DNA of 64,000 nt from Zopfochytrium polystomum (GCA_025765615.1 JAIVFJ010000014.1:412501-476500), one strand, 5' to 3'. Positions 34,453 through 46,746 are shown, counted from the first letter of the stretch. Translations and numbers: made by a program. Notes: generated by a model not told the origin, from the letters alone.

Positions 34453-37400
34453 ATGTCGACCTTCCACGGCAGACTGCTGGAGGTGAAGGGCGGCACGATG
34501 GAGGGGCGGTCGATCGCGTGTCGGAGCCAACGCGCTATCGACCATTGCAACCTGCTACCTTGTGGGCTTACATAGACACCTCCCTTCTCCCTCCCGTATG
34601 TGCTCTCTAGTTTCCGTCAATCGCCGCCGACAACTTCACAACCCGAGACGGCGTCGCCCTTTACCTACTTTCCCACTGCCACACAGGTACGGTAATCACC
34701 CCGCCCGATAGCTGACCCCTTTCCGTGTTGTTCATCCGCTCGTATTGACAAACCCAAGATCACTTGCGAGGACTAGTTGAGCCCCTCCCAGCGCCTCTCA
34801 TCTGCAGTGTGGCGACCGCCTCCATCCTGCCGAGCCTCCGGGTAAAGACCAGGCACAGGTCAAGACCGAAAAGCGCGATCGAAGACGAAACTGCTGAAGA
34901 AGTCCTTGCAGATGTCGGCAATAGTGAAGGCAGGCTTTGCGGTGAGGAGCACGATGCTGCGATCATGAACCAGGAGCCGAGATTCGGATGGCTCCGTGGG
35001 AATGCAAATCTGGCAAGCGAAACATTGAATTGGTGCCCGGAGGACTCATTTTCTTACCGTTATCCTATTCCCCCAGCGACCACTCAATTTAGAAGAGCCG
35101 ACTGAAGGTAAGGGCGACCTTGATTGTCGTCCACAGGTATTTTGTTTTTGCTGACGTACAACCTTCTGCCTCAAGTCAATCTTGGCGACGGAAACACTGT
35201 CACTATAACCCTGTTACCTGCCAACCACTGCCCTGGATCCTGCATGTGCGATCGATTCTCATTACTGTCCTTATGTATTAATACTCGATCGCGAAGGTTT
35301 CTCATAGAAGGAAGGTCGAAAACAGCGTCTCAAATCAAGGGATCACACGCGCGGCAGGAAAAGCTTGTTCGCGTGTTGTACACCGGTACGAAGAATAAAA
35401 TACTTTGATACTCTCGACTAATAATCTCATAGGCGACTTTCGACCAACCGAAACCGTCATCAACCATCTGTCGGAATCCGCCTTCCTTTTCCCCCAGGCA
35501 CTGACTTCGTCCCTCGGATCCCAGCCCAATTCTTCAGATATTTCAGCTCGAATCGACACTGTCTACCTCGATACGACGTTTTTCAGCGAAAGATACGCTT
35601 ATTTTCCACCAAAGGTAGAAGTGAGTTTTTTTTGCCATGGCCCAGGCTGACGAAGTGACTCGAAAAGGACAAGTCCATTGCAGCAGTAGTCGAACTGGTA
35701 CAAAGCCTCCCACCTGATGCGGTTATTTCCCTCGAGAGTCGATGTATGGGGTATGAGGAAGTTTGGGTGGCAGTGGCACATGCCTTGGGCTCCAAGGCAA
35801 GTTATTTTTGGAGATTTCTTTTTGCTTCCTTCTCTGACAGGCGAGAAACAATCACAGATCCACATGCCCATGTCTCGAGCTATTCTTTACGAAGCAGCAG
35901 CACGTTCAAGCGAACCAGAGACTTCCCTGCCCTTTCATTCGTACAATACGACCATCCGAGCGTTCAATACCGTCGCACAGTTTGCGGTCACCGGTAGGGC
36001 AGAGTCGTTTACTTCACGAGTCCACGCTTGCGAGACGTGGTGCGGCGCGTGCAAGCGGGCCGACAACCTGGGCAAGCTCTGGGTGGTCAGAATGGGCGGA
36101 GCGCCGGGCTGGCGTGCCGGCGCAAGGGACATTTGCGTTGTGCGATCTGAGAACGGGGCGTTTGAGAGTTGGAAGAGGAAGGGCGTAGGGTCGAGCTGCA
36201 GGCGAGTGGTGAGTCCTTTTTAATTTGTGACAGCGCCATTTCCGCCCCGTGCCACTCATCAAAACTCCCTTTCGCGCTTTTCTGACTTTAAACTTCTTAC
36301 GTCCCGTCTTCGATGGTTTTACGCGATGGCGGGTTTTCGGGCCACCATCCAGCACGCTTTGTTCTCTATGCACGCATCCAAGTCGGAAATCACAGCCTTT
36401 GTGGCACTCCTCCGACCTCAAAGAGTCTATGGATGTGTTGGGGGGAGCTCGGTGCCTGGACTCGAAGAGTTCCTTGCCAACGTGGATGAAGACACCTATT
36501 GCGAATCAGCGACGACAGCCAAAGCGCCTGATCGGCTGGACAGCCGCATCGCGGGGAGCACAATCAAGCTGGGGCACTCTCCACCTCGAGTCGAATCGGC
36601 TGCTTCGGAGCTGGCACGGATGATTAGCTGGGATCCCATGGTTGAGGAAGACTTGGACGCCAAGGATGCCGATTGCACCATTGAGATCGACGACACTATT
36701 TGTTATGGACCCGCTCAGATTCTTGACTCCGACGCAGCTATTACAGAGAAGGACTTTCCCGGCCCGCAAAAGGGTAGAAGCCCCAGCGCTGACCCGTCCG
36801 ACTGCCTCGGCGCTGGGACGCCGGACTGTCTGCTTGAGATGATGTCGGTCGGCAGCGACGTGGAGGTCGTCGATGAGTACGTAGAATCAGGCCTCCTCTC
36901 TGACTGCAGCGACGTGCTGGGACAGAGCGAAAGCGAAACCGAGTCGACAGAGATTGCGGCGTCGTTCGCAGCCATGCACTGCCGCACGTCGACACCTGTC
37001 CTCCCACCAGCCTCGCCGCCCGTTCTGCCCACCACTTTACCAACAAGCGACCCTGATGCTCTGATTGGCAAAGACTCGCAACCAACGCCCCGGGGAGAGC
37101 AGGACCCGTTTGCGTCAGCTGACATGACTGTATACGCGCCTGAAGGTTCGGGTGACGTGACAGTGTTCGCGCCCGAAACGGACGACGACGAGCCGATGCC
37201 GCAGTCGAAACTGTTCGGGTCGTCGCGCGGCAAGGTTCGGCGGCGAGGAGTCAGCCCCATCGACGTTGGAAGCAGCGACGGGGAAAGCGCGGACAGCGCG
37301 CCAAGAGGAGTAAAAAGAAGGCGCAGCCGGAGGGATCTTGACCCCGGTGCAGCGGGAGCCTCGCCCGCAGAGCAAATCGACTCTGGATCTGAACAGGACG

Positions 37401-38110
37401 AACGTAAGATTTTTGTGGCCAGAGGCACTTGCGCGCCGCAACCCCCATAGAAAAGAACCCCCGAGAAGGAGGAAAAAACTCGTATGTCGTCGTCGTCGTC
37501 GTCATCTGAACTTTATCCGCAACCCATAGATCGAATTTACGAGTCGCTTCCCCGAAGCACCACTGGCTCCGCAGCCGCCGCGGCGGACGGCGTTCCGCCG
37601 GCTGTGACACCGTCCGTCGTGCTCGTCATCGACTCTGACGACGAGAAGGAGGCAACGCGGGAGAGCGCTCGAGGGGTGCACGCGGCGTCGTCCGCCGAGC
37701 GGCGCGTGTCCGGGCGCCAGGACCCGCCGCCACTCCGTCGCAAGCGGAGTGGCCGGGGACCCGGAAGACCGCGTCGCAGCGGCAGCGGGACGAGCAGCGG
37801 GGCTTTGGATCGGCCGTGGTGGGCGGCCCTGCAACGGACGCGGTCCGGACGCGGCGGCAGCGGTAGCGACAGCGGCGGGTCCGGCGTGTTTGAGGGGCTC
37901 GTTGCGGGCACCGGCTGTGGGGAGGACGTCGAGGTGCCGGTGGGTGTGTCGTCCGCCGGCGGTGCGGATGCTGCGCGGAGCTGCGGCGACCACGCGGTTG
38001 TGGATGGGAATGCTGCCGGAACCCTCCAAAGACGGCGCGAGATCGAGGAGTGCGCTGGAAGATGGCTTGCCGGGGAGTGTTTGGATGTTTCCTGCTCGCG
38101 GCCGCTTTGA
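34453..38110 (+). CDS. SNM1/Artemis-like metallo-beta-lactamase, beta-CASP nuclease
   Basis: DNA end-processing nuclease of the family acting in interstrand crosslink repair or end joining. Eleven exons (34453-34482, 34611-34686, 34759-34841, 35077-35107, 35176-35245, 35297-35385, 35433-35614, 35668-35796, 35858-36208, 36353-37403, 37530-38110) close in frame to 890 residues. The start MSTFHGRLLEFPSI resembles Artemis. The metal motifs are SHCHTDH (HxHxDH, split by an intron), ANHCPGS and YTGDFR; the beta-CASP region shows YLDTTFF. The 3' half (over 450 residues) is acidic and Ser-rich with SD/SE clusters, likely a regulatory tail. One intron, 35797-35857, is of GC-AG type. The 235-nt gap between exons 3 and 4 may hide one more short exon, as the family has some 15-20 extra residues there. 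Confidence 0.82.
35797..35857 (+). other. GC-AG intron in the SNM1/Artemis-like gene
   Basis: Exon ...TCCAAG is followed by GCAAGT, the classic GC donor context, and the intron ends in ACAG. Only this donor keeps the phase (GSK|IHM). The nearby GT four bases on leaves the wrong phase. Confidence 0.75.
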
Positions 38111-38327
38111 GGTGAAACAGTTTCTCGTATTTCTTCTTCTCAGTTGACCGCAGACAGACCGTAGTGAGAAAAAAAGTAAATGGAAAGAATAATGAGAGTC
38201 GCTCAGCGCACAAAGTCCCGTCTTCCTGCTTTTCGCGCGAAGTTGCGGACGCACACGACCGACCCCTCGCAGCCGTCCCCCTCCCTCCATCCCTCCTAGC
38301 CTCACTGCCTCCTCTCTCCTCCCTTCC
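38111..38327. other. Convergent intergenic region
   Basis: Short 3' region between the nuclease and the secreted repeat protein. Nothing is recognised. Confidence 0.4.
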
Positions 38328-39388
38328 TCACAATCCCTCGTTCCGCTTTTCCTGGGCGGCCTGCTGCGCGCGGTCGGCCAGGCTCTTTGCGTCGCCTTCC
38401 GCGTTCTTTGCCCTTGCGTTGGACCCGTTTACGGAATCCGCGACGGACTGCGGCGCGCCGCCCTGCTGCACCAGCGCCTGCACCTGCTGGGCGATCTCCG
38501 CCACGACCGCGGCGGCGATGGCCGCCTGCACGGAGGCCGCCAGGGCCCTGAGCGACGCGGCGATTGCGGCAGCCGACGACGACGCCCCGATCGCCTCGCC
38601 CAGCCCCGCCTGCGCGACCGCCCTCTGCGCAACGGCGATGTCGGCGGCGGCAGCGGCGGCCGCCACTTGGCTGCTGCCGCCGGCGCCGTTCGAGCAGAGG
38701 CCGTTGGGGTACCTTGGTGCGTATAAAAAAAAAAAAGGAGAGTTAAAATTTGGCCGTTTTATGGAGAAAAAAAGGAAACAATGGCGCGAACCAAGTGTTG
38801 CACTGCCAGTCCAGCCAGTTGAGCTTGTCCTGGTACGAGACGCCCTGCAAGCCGGCGAGGCACGCGTTCTGGATCGAGTCGCAGGTGGCGGCGCCGGACG
38901 GGTTGCTGCTCGGGTAGTACGACGCGCACGACCAGTGCGACCAGTCGGACAGGTCCTGGCCCGACGGCAGGTACCCCTGGTTGAAGTAGCACGCGATCGA
39001 GTCGCACGTGCGGCCGAGTCCGCAGGGGTAGCTTCGGTTTTTTGGGGTTAAATAAGGTTCCCTTTAGGGGTTGCAAAAAGAGAACAACAACGACGACGAC
39101 AATAACAAAAACGCTATGATGCTCAACTAGATGTTGCACTGGTAGGTGCACCAGTCGACGTAGTCCTGCCACCATAGCGGTTTGCCCGCGGCGAACCAGG
39201 AAATGATCGAGTCGCACGTCTTGCCGGCGGACGCCGGCGTGGCCGGGTAGTACTGGGCGCACGACCACGCCAACCAGTCGTTGTAGTCGCCAAGGGTCGC
39301 GGCGTTGCCGGCCTGGAAGGACTGGGCGATGGTGTCGCAGGAGCGGGCCTAACGGGAGGTGGGTGGGTGGTTTGTGAGTGTTTGCGCG

Positions 39389-39434
<46 letters not shown>

Positions 39435-39598
39435 TGTGTGTGTGTGTGTGTGTGTGGATGCCTGGGTAAGTAAGGCTAGCCCCAAGCACGTCCTCTTGCC
39501 TGCTGTGCGAGGACTCGGTCTGCGTCAGCGACGGCGAGGATGATGGCTGCTGCAAAGGCGGCGGCGGCGGCGGGAGCGCGCCCCCCCGTTGCAATCAT
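38328..39598 (-). CDS. Small secreted protein with four Cys-Trp repeats and an Ala-rich C terminus
   Basis: No family recognised. Four exons (39598-39500, 39348-39128, 39031-38792, 38712-38328) give 314 residues. A signal peptide (residues 1 to about 31, Ala-rich, ending VLAQQA) is followed by two tandem pairs of a roughly 35-45-residue repeat. Repeats begin SCDTIAQSF, TCDSIISWF, TCDSIACYF and TCDSIQNAC, and contain DW or NW with a nearby Cys (WLAWSCAQYYP, WCTYQCN, WSHWSCASYYP, WLDWQCN). Each pair is followed by YPxGL. The C-terminal 110 residues are nearly all Ala/Gln/Ser with regular spacing, predicted as one long helix. Exon 1 joins exon 2 through a GC-AG intron. The regular Cys and secretion suggest a wall-binding or effector-type protein. 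Confidence 0.75.
39340..39480. repeat. GA and GT microsatellite in an intron
   Basis: A GA tract (39391-39431) directly abuts a GT tract (39432-39454), within the first intron of the secreted repeat gene. Confidence 0.85.
39349..39499 (-). other. GC-AG intron in the secreted repeat gene
   Basis: Donor CAG|GCAAGA, acceptor TTAG. It joins the signal peptide to the first repeat in phase. The nearest GT (GTGCTT, nine bases further on) would break the frame. Confidence 0.65.
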
Positions 39599-40111
39599 TT
39601 TCTTCTCGCGAAAACCAAAACAGGAAATAAATTTTTTTCCTTTTGCGTCAAGTTCCGAGCCGGCCCTTTCTGTTTGTGGTGTCTCATTCACCGGCAAACC
39701 GCCACCACCATATTATCATTGTTATTGTTGTTATAGTCGGTGGCCCCTTTCCTTTCGACGCGCTTAATTTGCCTTTTCCCTTTGCGCAGTTGCGCAGGAA
39801 ACGTTTCATGTGGGGGGGGGAGAGCTTTCCGATCCGCGCCACGCACGGCTTTCCATTTGGTTTTCTTTTCTCTTTCTCTCTCTCTCTCCCACTTTTTTTT
39901 TTTTTTTTGTTTCTTTTGTCGGTTCTCCCTCGTTTGAATTTTTTATTGCGGGTCTGCGGCGGTGTGCCAAGAGCTAAGCTACATTGTACAGGTCACGAAC
40001 GAATGGAAAGGAGAAAAAGGAAGAAAAAAGAATAAGCGCCATATGCGAAGAAGATGAAAGAAGAAAAAAAAAAAAAAAAAAAAAAAAGTAAAAAGTAAAA
40101 GTACACGACTT
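39599..40111. other. Intergenic region with A and T tracts
   Basis: Promoter side of the secreted repeat gene and 3' side of the NLR. It holds poly-T (39892-39908) and a roughly 31-nt poly-A (40057-40087). No gene is seen. Confidence 0.5.
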
Positions 40112-43100
40112 TCAAAGGTTCCCAAACGTCAGCACGTACCCCGACCGCGTGCCAACGCACACGCGCTCCGCGCTGCCGGCGCAGACCACCCGCCGAAACT
40201 CCCACGGCCGCCAAGGCACAGGCAGCCACGCAACCCTGCGGATCGCCCCGGTACCGTCGATGCTGACGATCCACCCGGCGGAGTCGACAAAAAAGAAGCG
40301 CGTCGACAGCGGGCGCGAGGAGGACGAGGACGAGGAGGAGGAGGAGGATGGCGATGAGGACGAGGAGGGCGCCGAGGCGGCAGACGGCTGGTGCTTGTCA
40401 AAGACGGCCTTCAGCAAGGTTGTGTTGCCGTCGCTTGGCGGCGGGCGCTGCTCTGCGCGCCACGAGTACAGCTCGAGGGCGGTGCAGTCGAAAAACACGA
40501 GCCGCGGGAGGGCGGCGGCGGGCGCGGCGGCGTCACCGGAGCGATGTTCTCCTGCGGCAGAAGATTGCAGCGGCGGCGGCACCCGCAGCGCGCCGTCAAA
40601 CCACAGGCGGTACACAAACGGCACCTTCACGAGGATCCGCCACGTGCACGCGCCGGACGCCGCGTCCCAGACCGTGACGCCGTCCTCGATCGACGACGCC
40701 GACGCGAGCAGGGCGCCGTCGCGGGAGTACGCGACCGCGAGGACGCTGTTGGTGTGGCCCGTGAGCACGTGGCGGCACGTTGGGGTCGTGCTGCTGCTGC
40801 TCCCCGCCGCGGAGGCATCGGCGGCGGCGGCGGGGACCAGCCACACGCGGACGGTCTTGTCGCGCGAGCCGGACGCGACATAAGTGCCGTCCGGCGAGAA
40901 GCACAGCGCGTCGATGCCCGACGCGTGGCCCTCCAGCACGGCGCGCCGCTCGCCCGACGCCACGGTCCAGACGCGGATCGTTTTGTCCGTGGATCCCGTC
41001 ACGAGGGTCCGGCCGTCGGGCGAAAAGCACACGGCGATGACGTCGCCGATGTGGTCGGCGAGCAGCGTGGACTCTGCACCGCCGTTGGCGACGTCCCAGA
41101 TCCGCGCGGTAAAGTCGTACGACCCCGACGCTACCGCTGTCTCGTCTGGCGATACGCACACGGCGCTCACCGCCGCTCGGTGCCGCTCGTTCGCTTCTGC
41201 GCCTCCGCCCTCCGCGACAAGGTCCGTGGCGTCGTACACCCGCAGCGTCTTGTCCCACGCGCCGGTGGCAAACGAGCTGCCGTCGGGCGCAAACACCACA
41301 GACGTGACCATTTCTGCGTGTCCGTCCAGAACCTGCAAGCACTGGCCCGTCGTCCAGTCCCAAACTCTGACGCTGGTGTCCTCCGCGCCTGACGCCAACA
41401 GGCGCATGTCGGGTGAGAAGCATAGGGAAGTGACCGTAAACCTGTGATCGGACATGGACCGTTTGAACGCGCCAGAGTGCGCGTCCCAGATCGAAATCTC
41501 CGAGCCAGCTGTCACAAGCCATCGGCCGTCGGGCGAAAAGACGACCTCGCGGACAGAGTAATCGTCCGCCACGATCTCAAGGAGGCATTCTCCGGTCGAG
41601 ACGGTCCACACTCGAACAGTTCCATCGTGTCCACCGGACGCGAGTTTCGTTCCATCAGGAGAAAACGATACTTTCATCACAGACTGGTTGTGTCCCTCCA
41701 GCGTTTTGATGGTCTCGCCCTTCGCGGCGTCCCACAATCGGATGGTTTTGTCCCTGGAACCAGTCGCAACGATAGCTCCGTCCGGCGAGAACACGGCAGT
41801 GTGAATCCCGAGCGTGTGTCCCTTCAACTCTAGCCGGTTCGCGCCTGTCGCAGGGTCCCACACTTTCGCCATCTGATCGTCGAACGACGCCGAGACAATG
41901 AGACCCTCGACAGAGTAATTGAGCGCAGTCACTTTTGTTGCGTGCGCAGGGATGGTCGTCACGACGCAGTCGGTCTCGACATCCAGAAAGGCGATCCGGC
42001 CATTGTCAAGCCCCGCTGCGACGTTGATTCCTGACGGCGACCACGACAGCGCCCTCACGCCGCTCCCCATGTCGACCGACGCTAGCAGCGCGGTCCAGTG
42101 CCGATCCACGGTGCCCGAGACGGTCGGCAAGCGAAACGGGATTTCGCGGCGGAGTGCATCATTGGAGTAAAAAGCCCGCCGGACAGTCGACTCGGTCGGG
42201 GAAAACGGCAAGGCGGACCGATACACTTGCAGAGCGTTGTAAGAAATCGCAGAGTAAAAGTACGGGACCAGCCGTTGCACATCGCGAAGCAGCTCCTTGG
42301 TGAACGGCGTGCAAGCCCGCGCCAGTGTGGGCGATCGCTCCAGCTCGCTGAGGCGCCCCAAGACCCGGCGGACGGCGGCAGACGTGTCCCGTATCTTGCC
42401 GAGGAGGGACATGACTTCGATCCACATGAGAAGCTTTTCGCTGCAAAATTGGTCCAGCAGCGTGAGGAGCGCCTCGCCTTGGTCCGACGAAGTGGACAGC
42501 GCAGCGTCGAGGTAAGCGTCCCAGAAGCGACACGCGTGCGACAGATCAGATGTTACTGCCTCATAGACGCGGCGCTGGAACTCTGGTGCAGCTGTCATAT
42601 CTGCACCCGGATTTGTTAGGCCAATCATATCCACTTTCAAAGCGAGCAGCATTTCCTCTAAACAGTGGCGGGCAAGAAGCTTTTCGTGCAGGGAGGTGTC
42701 AATGAAGAACCGCTTATCCGTCGCACGGAGCGGGTCCGACAGATAATCTTTCACGCTCTTGTGGAGGGTCGACACAAAGCCCTTGTCGCTGACCGTGACG
42801 AGGGTAACGGTTCCGCAACACAACGCGTCCCACAAGCGCATCGTCCACGCCTAGAAGTCGAGCGAGCGCCGTCAGCGACAGTGGCTCCTTTGCAACGCAA
42901 ACAGCGCCAATCACATTGATAAAATCGGCCGTAGAGGCGTTCGCGCTGTACGCGTCCTTCAACAGCAGTTCGAAAATGCTATCCATTCCTTCGCCTAGGC
43001 TCTGCGCAACTTCTTGCGCAATGTCAGCCGAATTTGAAGCGGTTCCGATTGTGCCGCCATTTGTTCCGGGGGCGTTGGCCAAGTCGACCTTGCGGTCAAT

Positions 43101-44930
43101 TTCGTCGCAGGCCAACCTCGTCCACACAAACACGCCGTTCGACTTGTGGGCGAGCGTGGCAGTGCACTCCACCAGGTCAAACTCTCGTTGCTCAAAATGT
43201 TTGTGGAGTCGGCTGCGTATAAAGACCCTGAGGTCAATGTCATTGTCTGCGCTGCTTGGGCTCAGGCGCTTCGTGTTGAGGCTGCGGAAGGACGCTGTGA
43301 TGTCGGGTTCCGGTCGCCCAGTCACAAAGACTTTGATGAAGGAGGGCAGGTGGCAAAAGTCGTTGCGCAAAAGAGACAATAGAGCCTGTCGGTCGGTGCT
43401 GTTGTACTCACCGCACTCGTCCAATGCATCAATGATGACTACAAGGTTTGGAGGACTCGCAACACTCCTCGCAACAATCTCGAGCCCTTGCTTTATGAGC
43501 ACATTGAACGTGTCGCTGATGGATTGCAGTATAGAAGTCTGGCCGCTCTTGCGACGATCCATGTCGTTGACCAATTCGGCCTCCAGATGGTCAGCAAATG
43601 GCCGGAATCGAAGCGCTAGGTCGTACGCGAGGGTCGCTAGGACTTTGGATGCCTTATTCTTTGCGCTGTCGTTATGACGGCAGAAGAAGATGGAGGCGAC
43701 GGACCAGCCGCTCGGGAGGTTCTCAGACACAAGCCACGCCATGATTGACTTTCCCACGCCAGCTTCTCCGTTCAGCCACAGAAACTTTGTCGACGAGTCG
43801 GCGACCCACGTTCGCACCTCCGTGACAAGCCACTGTCTAGTGCCAGAGACGTAAGCGCGACGGTACGCCGTCTTATCCTCTCCAAAGTCTACGGGTTGCA
43901 GCCACTCTGTCAGTGCGAGATTGGACGCAGGCTGTGCTTCCACGCGAGGGATTTCCACAGCAGCATCTGACTTTGTGCTGACCCCCAGCAGCTTGGAGAG
44001 CTGCTTCTTGATGGAAGCCACACCCTCAGCAAAGTCGTTGTCCTCAAGGGGCTCTTTGGACAGATCCACGTAGAGTTTGCCGGCGAGAATCAGCCACATC
44101 CAACTATCATCGTCCCTAGAACTGAGGGGAACGTTCTTCGGCACCAGGACAGGAAGTATCTTCTTGCTGCGCTGCGCTGCGTGCTGCAGCTCCAGTTTGC
44201 AGTTGCTGGATTTCTGTCAACAGAGAGCAGGAGCGGCCCGGGAAAAATGCGGTCAGAAGAATTGTGTCAAACGCGACTTCCGACGACTCTGCGCACCTCG
44301 TAAGCGTCGGACGCGAAGACCACAATCACCGAGCTCTTTGCGACGCCCGCCGCCATCGAGTCAAAAATGTTGCCCTCCATTTCCCTAAGATCCATCCAAA
44401 TCGAGAACTCGCCCTCAAGCGCCTGGTATAACCGCCGAACGAGCTCCTGGCTTCCCCACCTGTGCAAAGCAATTTTTTAATACGGCTTCCGGTTGCAATC
44501 CTCGCGTCTCACTGGTATGAAAACATGAGATCGTATGACTTTGGCCTGGTCATGGCCGATGATGGGGCGGCGGCAGCGATCGGTTGCATGTCGTACGCGG
44601 GTGGGGGCGTGAACGAGCGCCGCATCCCCGGCGGTCCCGCGGCCAAGTGGGGATCAAGGTAATCGGCGGCGGCGGCGGCCGATGGCGCAACGACGGAAGC
44701 TTCAGGTTTCTCCACGGCCGTCAGCTCGCCTGTCCATTCGCCCTTTGCGACCAGTCGGCGAAAGGTTCCGGCTGTGCGCGCCAGCGTGAGCTTGCGCGTT
44801 GGGAACTTTGGCAGGGAGTAGTGGAAGGTGAGGGAGGCTGCGGGAATGTCGCATCCCGACTCTGTGCGGAGCTAGGCGGGTAGTTATATTTTTGGTAAGA
44901 GCGATCGATCACTCTCGCCTCTCTCTCTCT

Positions 44931-44981
<51 letters not shown>

Positions 44982-45138
44982 GCTCACTCACCAGATCTTC
45001 GACGAAGGCGGGGACGTCCGACGGCGAGGCGGCCTCGAGGGCGGACAAGCTCAAGAACAGCTCGTACGTCTCGTCGCGGAAGTCGACAAAGATCTCGACT
45101 GTGTCGGCGGCGGCGGCGGCGGCGTCGGCCGGCGCCAT
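40112..45138 (-). CDS. TIR-NACHT-WD40 receptor (NLR-type STAND NTPase)
   Basis: Candidate intracellular sensor of non-self or stress. Exons 45138-44992, 44871-44513, 44459-44297 and 44213-40112, about 1,589 residues if one base is ignored. After a roughly 90-residue N-terminal domain I cannot name, a TIR domain spans residues about 160-290: KSYDLMFSYQ, SIWMDLREMEG, VIVVFASDAYE and SSNCKLELQHA, the last with the Glu expected for NAD hydrolysis. The NACHT follows: Walker A GEAGVGKS (about 372-379) and Walker B VVIIDALDEC (about 481-490). The HKSVKDYL motif lies in the linker. Eleven or more WD40 blades follow, several very alike (FSPDGxxxASGSRDKTxRVW). Around 42795-42825 the frame shifts by one next to a CCC, with uninterrupted coding on both sides. 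Confidence 0.85.
44890..44991. repeat. CT microsatellite in the first NLR intron
   Basis: A CT tract (about 44919-44976) fills most of a 120-nt intron of the TIR-NACHT-WD40 gene, just downstream of the donor. Confidence 0.8.
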
Positions 45139-45714
45139 TTCTTGGGTTTGTTTACGTTACTAATTATCTTCTCAGACAGAAAGACAGAAAGACAGACAGA
45201 CAGACACCGGACTACTAACAACGGAAGACACTTTAATTTTTTTTGTTTTTTTTTTTCTTCTTCAGACTCCTTTGTTCCTTCCATTCCATCTTTCTCCTTT
45301 CCCCTATCTGCCAGCTGATTGATAGGCACTTTAAGTGCTGTGGTTACTACCACCACCGAACCGACAGGGAGGGACTAATGTTTCGTCATACAAACCAGGA
45401 CTTCAGTTTTTTGTTTTGGATTTATTTTTTGGATTTCTTACTCATGTTGGTCACGCACCCTCCCACTTAAAAAAATAAAAAGAAAAATAAAAATAAAGAA
45501 TAACAATAATAACAATAATAACAACAACAACAACAATAATAATAATAATAAAACGGTGATTGCAGTTGCTAGTGCTTGCCTGGTGCTTGAAATTTGCTTG
45601 CATTTGCTGGCAAAAAGCAAGTTCCTCGTCGGCTGCTGCTGCTCCACACAGAAAAAGAAAGAACGAAAGAAAGAAAGTGAGGCTGACGACAGGCCAGGGG
45701 ACAAACACTCTGAC
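45139..45714. promoter_or_regulatory. Divergent promoter region, NLR / DPH5
   Basis: About 575 nt containing GACA repeats (45180-45205), T tracts and an AT-rich AAT/AAC trinucleotide stretch (45480-45552). No gene is seen. Confidence 0.45.
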
Positions 45715-46714
45715 ATGGTCCTCTACGTGATCGGCCTCGGCCTCGGCGACGAGAAGGACATCACCGTGCGCGGCCTCGAGGCCGTCCGCGCGTGCGACCG
45801 CATCTACCTCGAGGCATACACGAGCATCCTGTCCGTCGGCAAGGACCGCCTGGTATTGTATGCGTGTGGTGTGGCGCGTGTGGCGCGGGGCGTGCTTGCA
45901 TTTGCTGGTGCTTTGGATAGGCTGTGCATGCGTTGCTTGCTCTCCTGTTGGTGATCTCATATCCGGTATCATCGCCTCGTCCACCACCAGGAAGCGTTCT
46001 ACGGAAAGCCGATCATCGTGGCGGACAGGGAGATGGTCGAGTCGGACTCGGACGCCATCCTCAAGGACGCCGACAAGGTCGACGTCGCCTTCCTGGTCGT
46101 CGGGGATCCGTACGGGTGCGTCTTGGCGGCTGGAGGCAAGGGCGCGGGCCGAGAATTCATTGCTATCGCTCATCTTTCCTTTCGTTTCTTTCTCGTGATT
46201 GCCTATTGCCTCGCTGGCGCGACTAAAACTCCTCCCTCGAAAATTTAAAGTGCAACCACCCACACGGACCTCGTCACCCGTGCAAAAGAGCTGGGCATCC
46301 CCGTAAAGTCGGTGCACAACGCTTCCATCATGAACGCCGTCGGCTGCTGCGGGCTGCAGCTGTACAACTACGGCCAGGCCATCTCCATCGTCTTTTGGAA
46401 CGACTCGTGGCGCCCAGACAGCTTTTACGACAAGATTGTCGCAAACAGAAAGATGGGCCTGCACACGCTGTGCCTCCTGGGTGCGTTGGAACCACCCACA
46501 GTGTGCGCGCCAGCTTCGATTTCGATGGTCATTGGTTGTTCGCCAACTCGCTTACTTTTTTTAAAATTTTTTTTCATCTCCGATTGATCACCAGATATCA
46601 AAGTCAAGGAGCAGTCCTGGGAGAACCTCGCAAGGTACTGTTTGTGGAGATGCAACTACTGTGGGGTTGCACGGCGTGTTTGGGCTCGTGAGCTTTCCCC
46701 TGCTGATCCTACCT

Positions 46715-46746
<32 letters not shown>

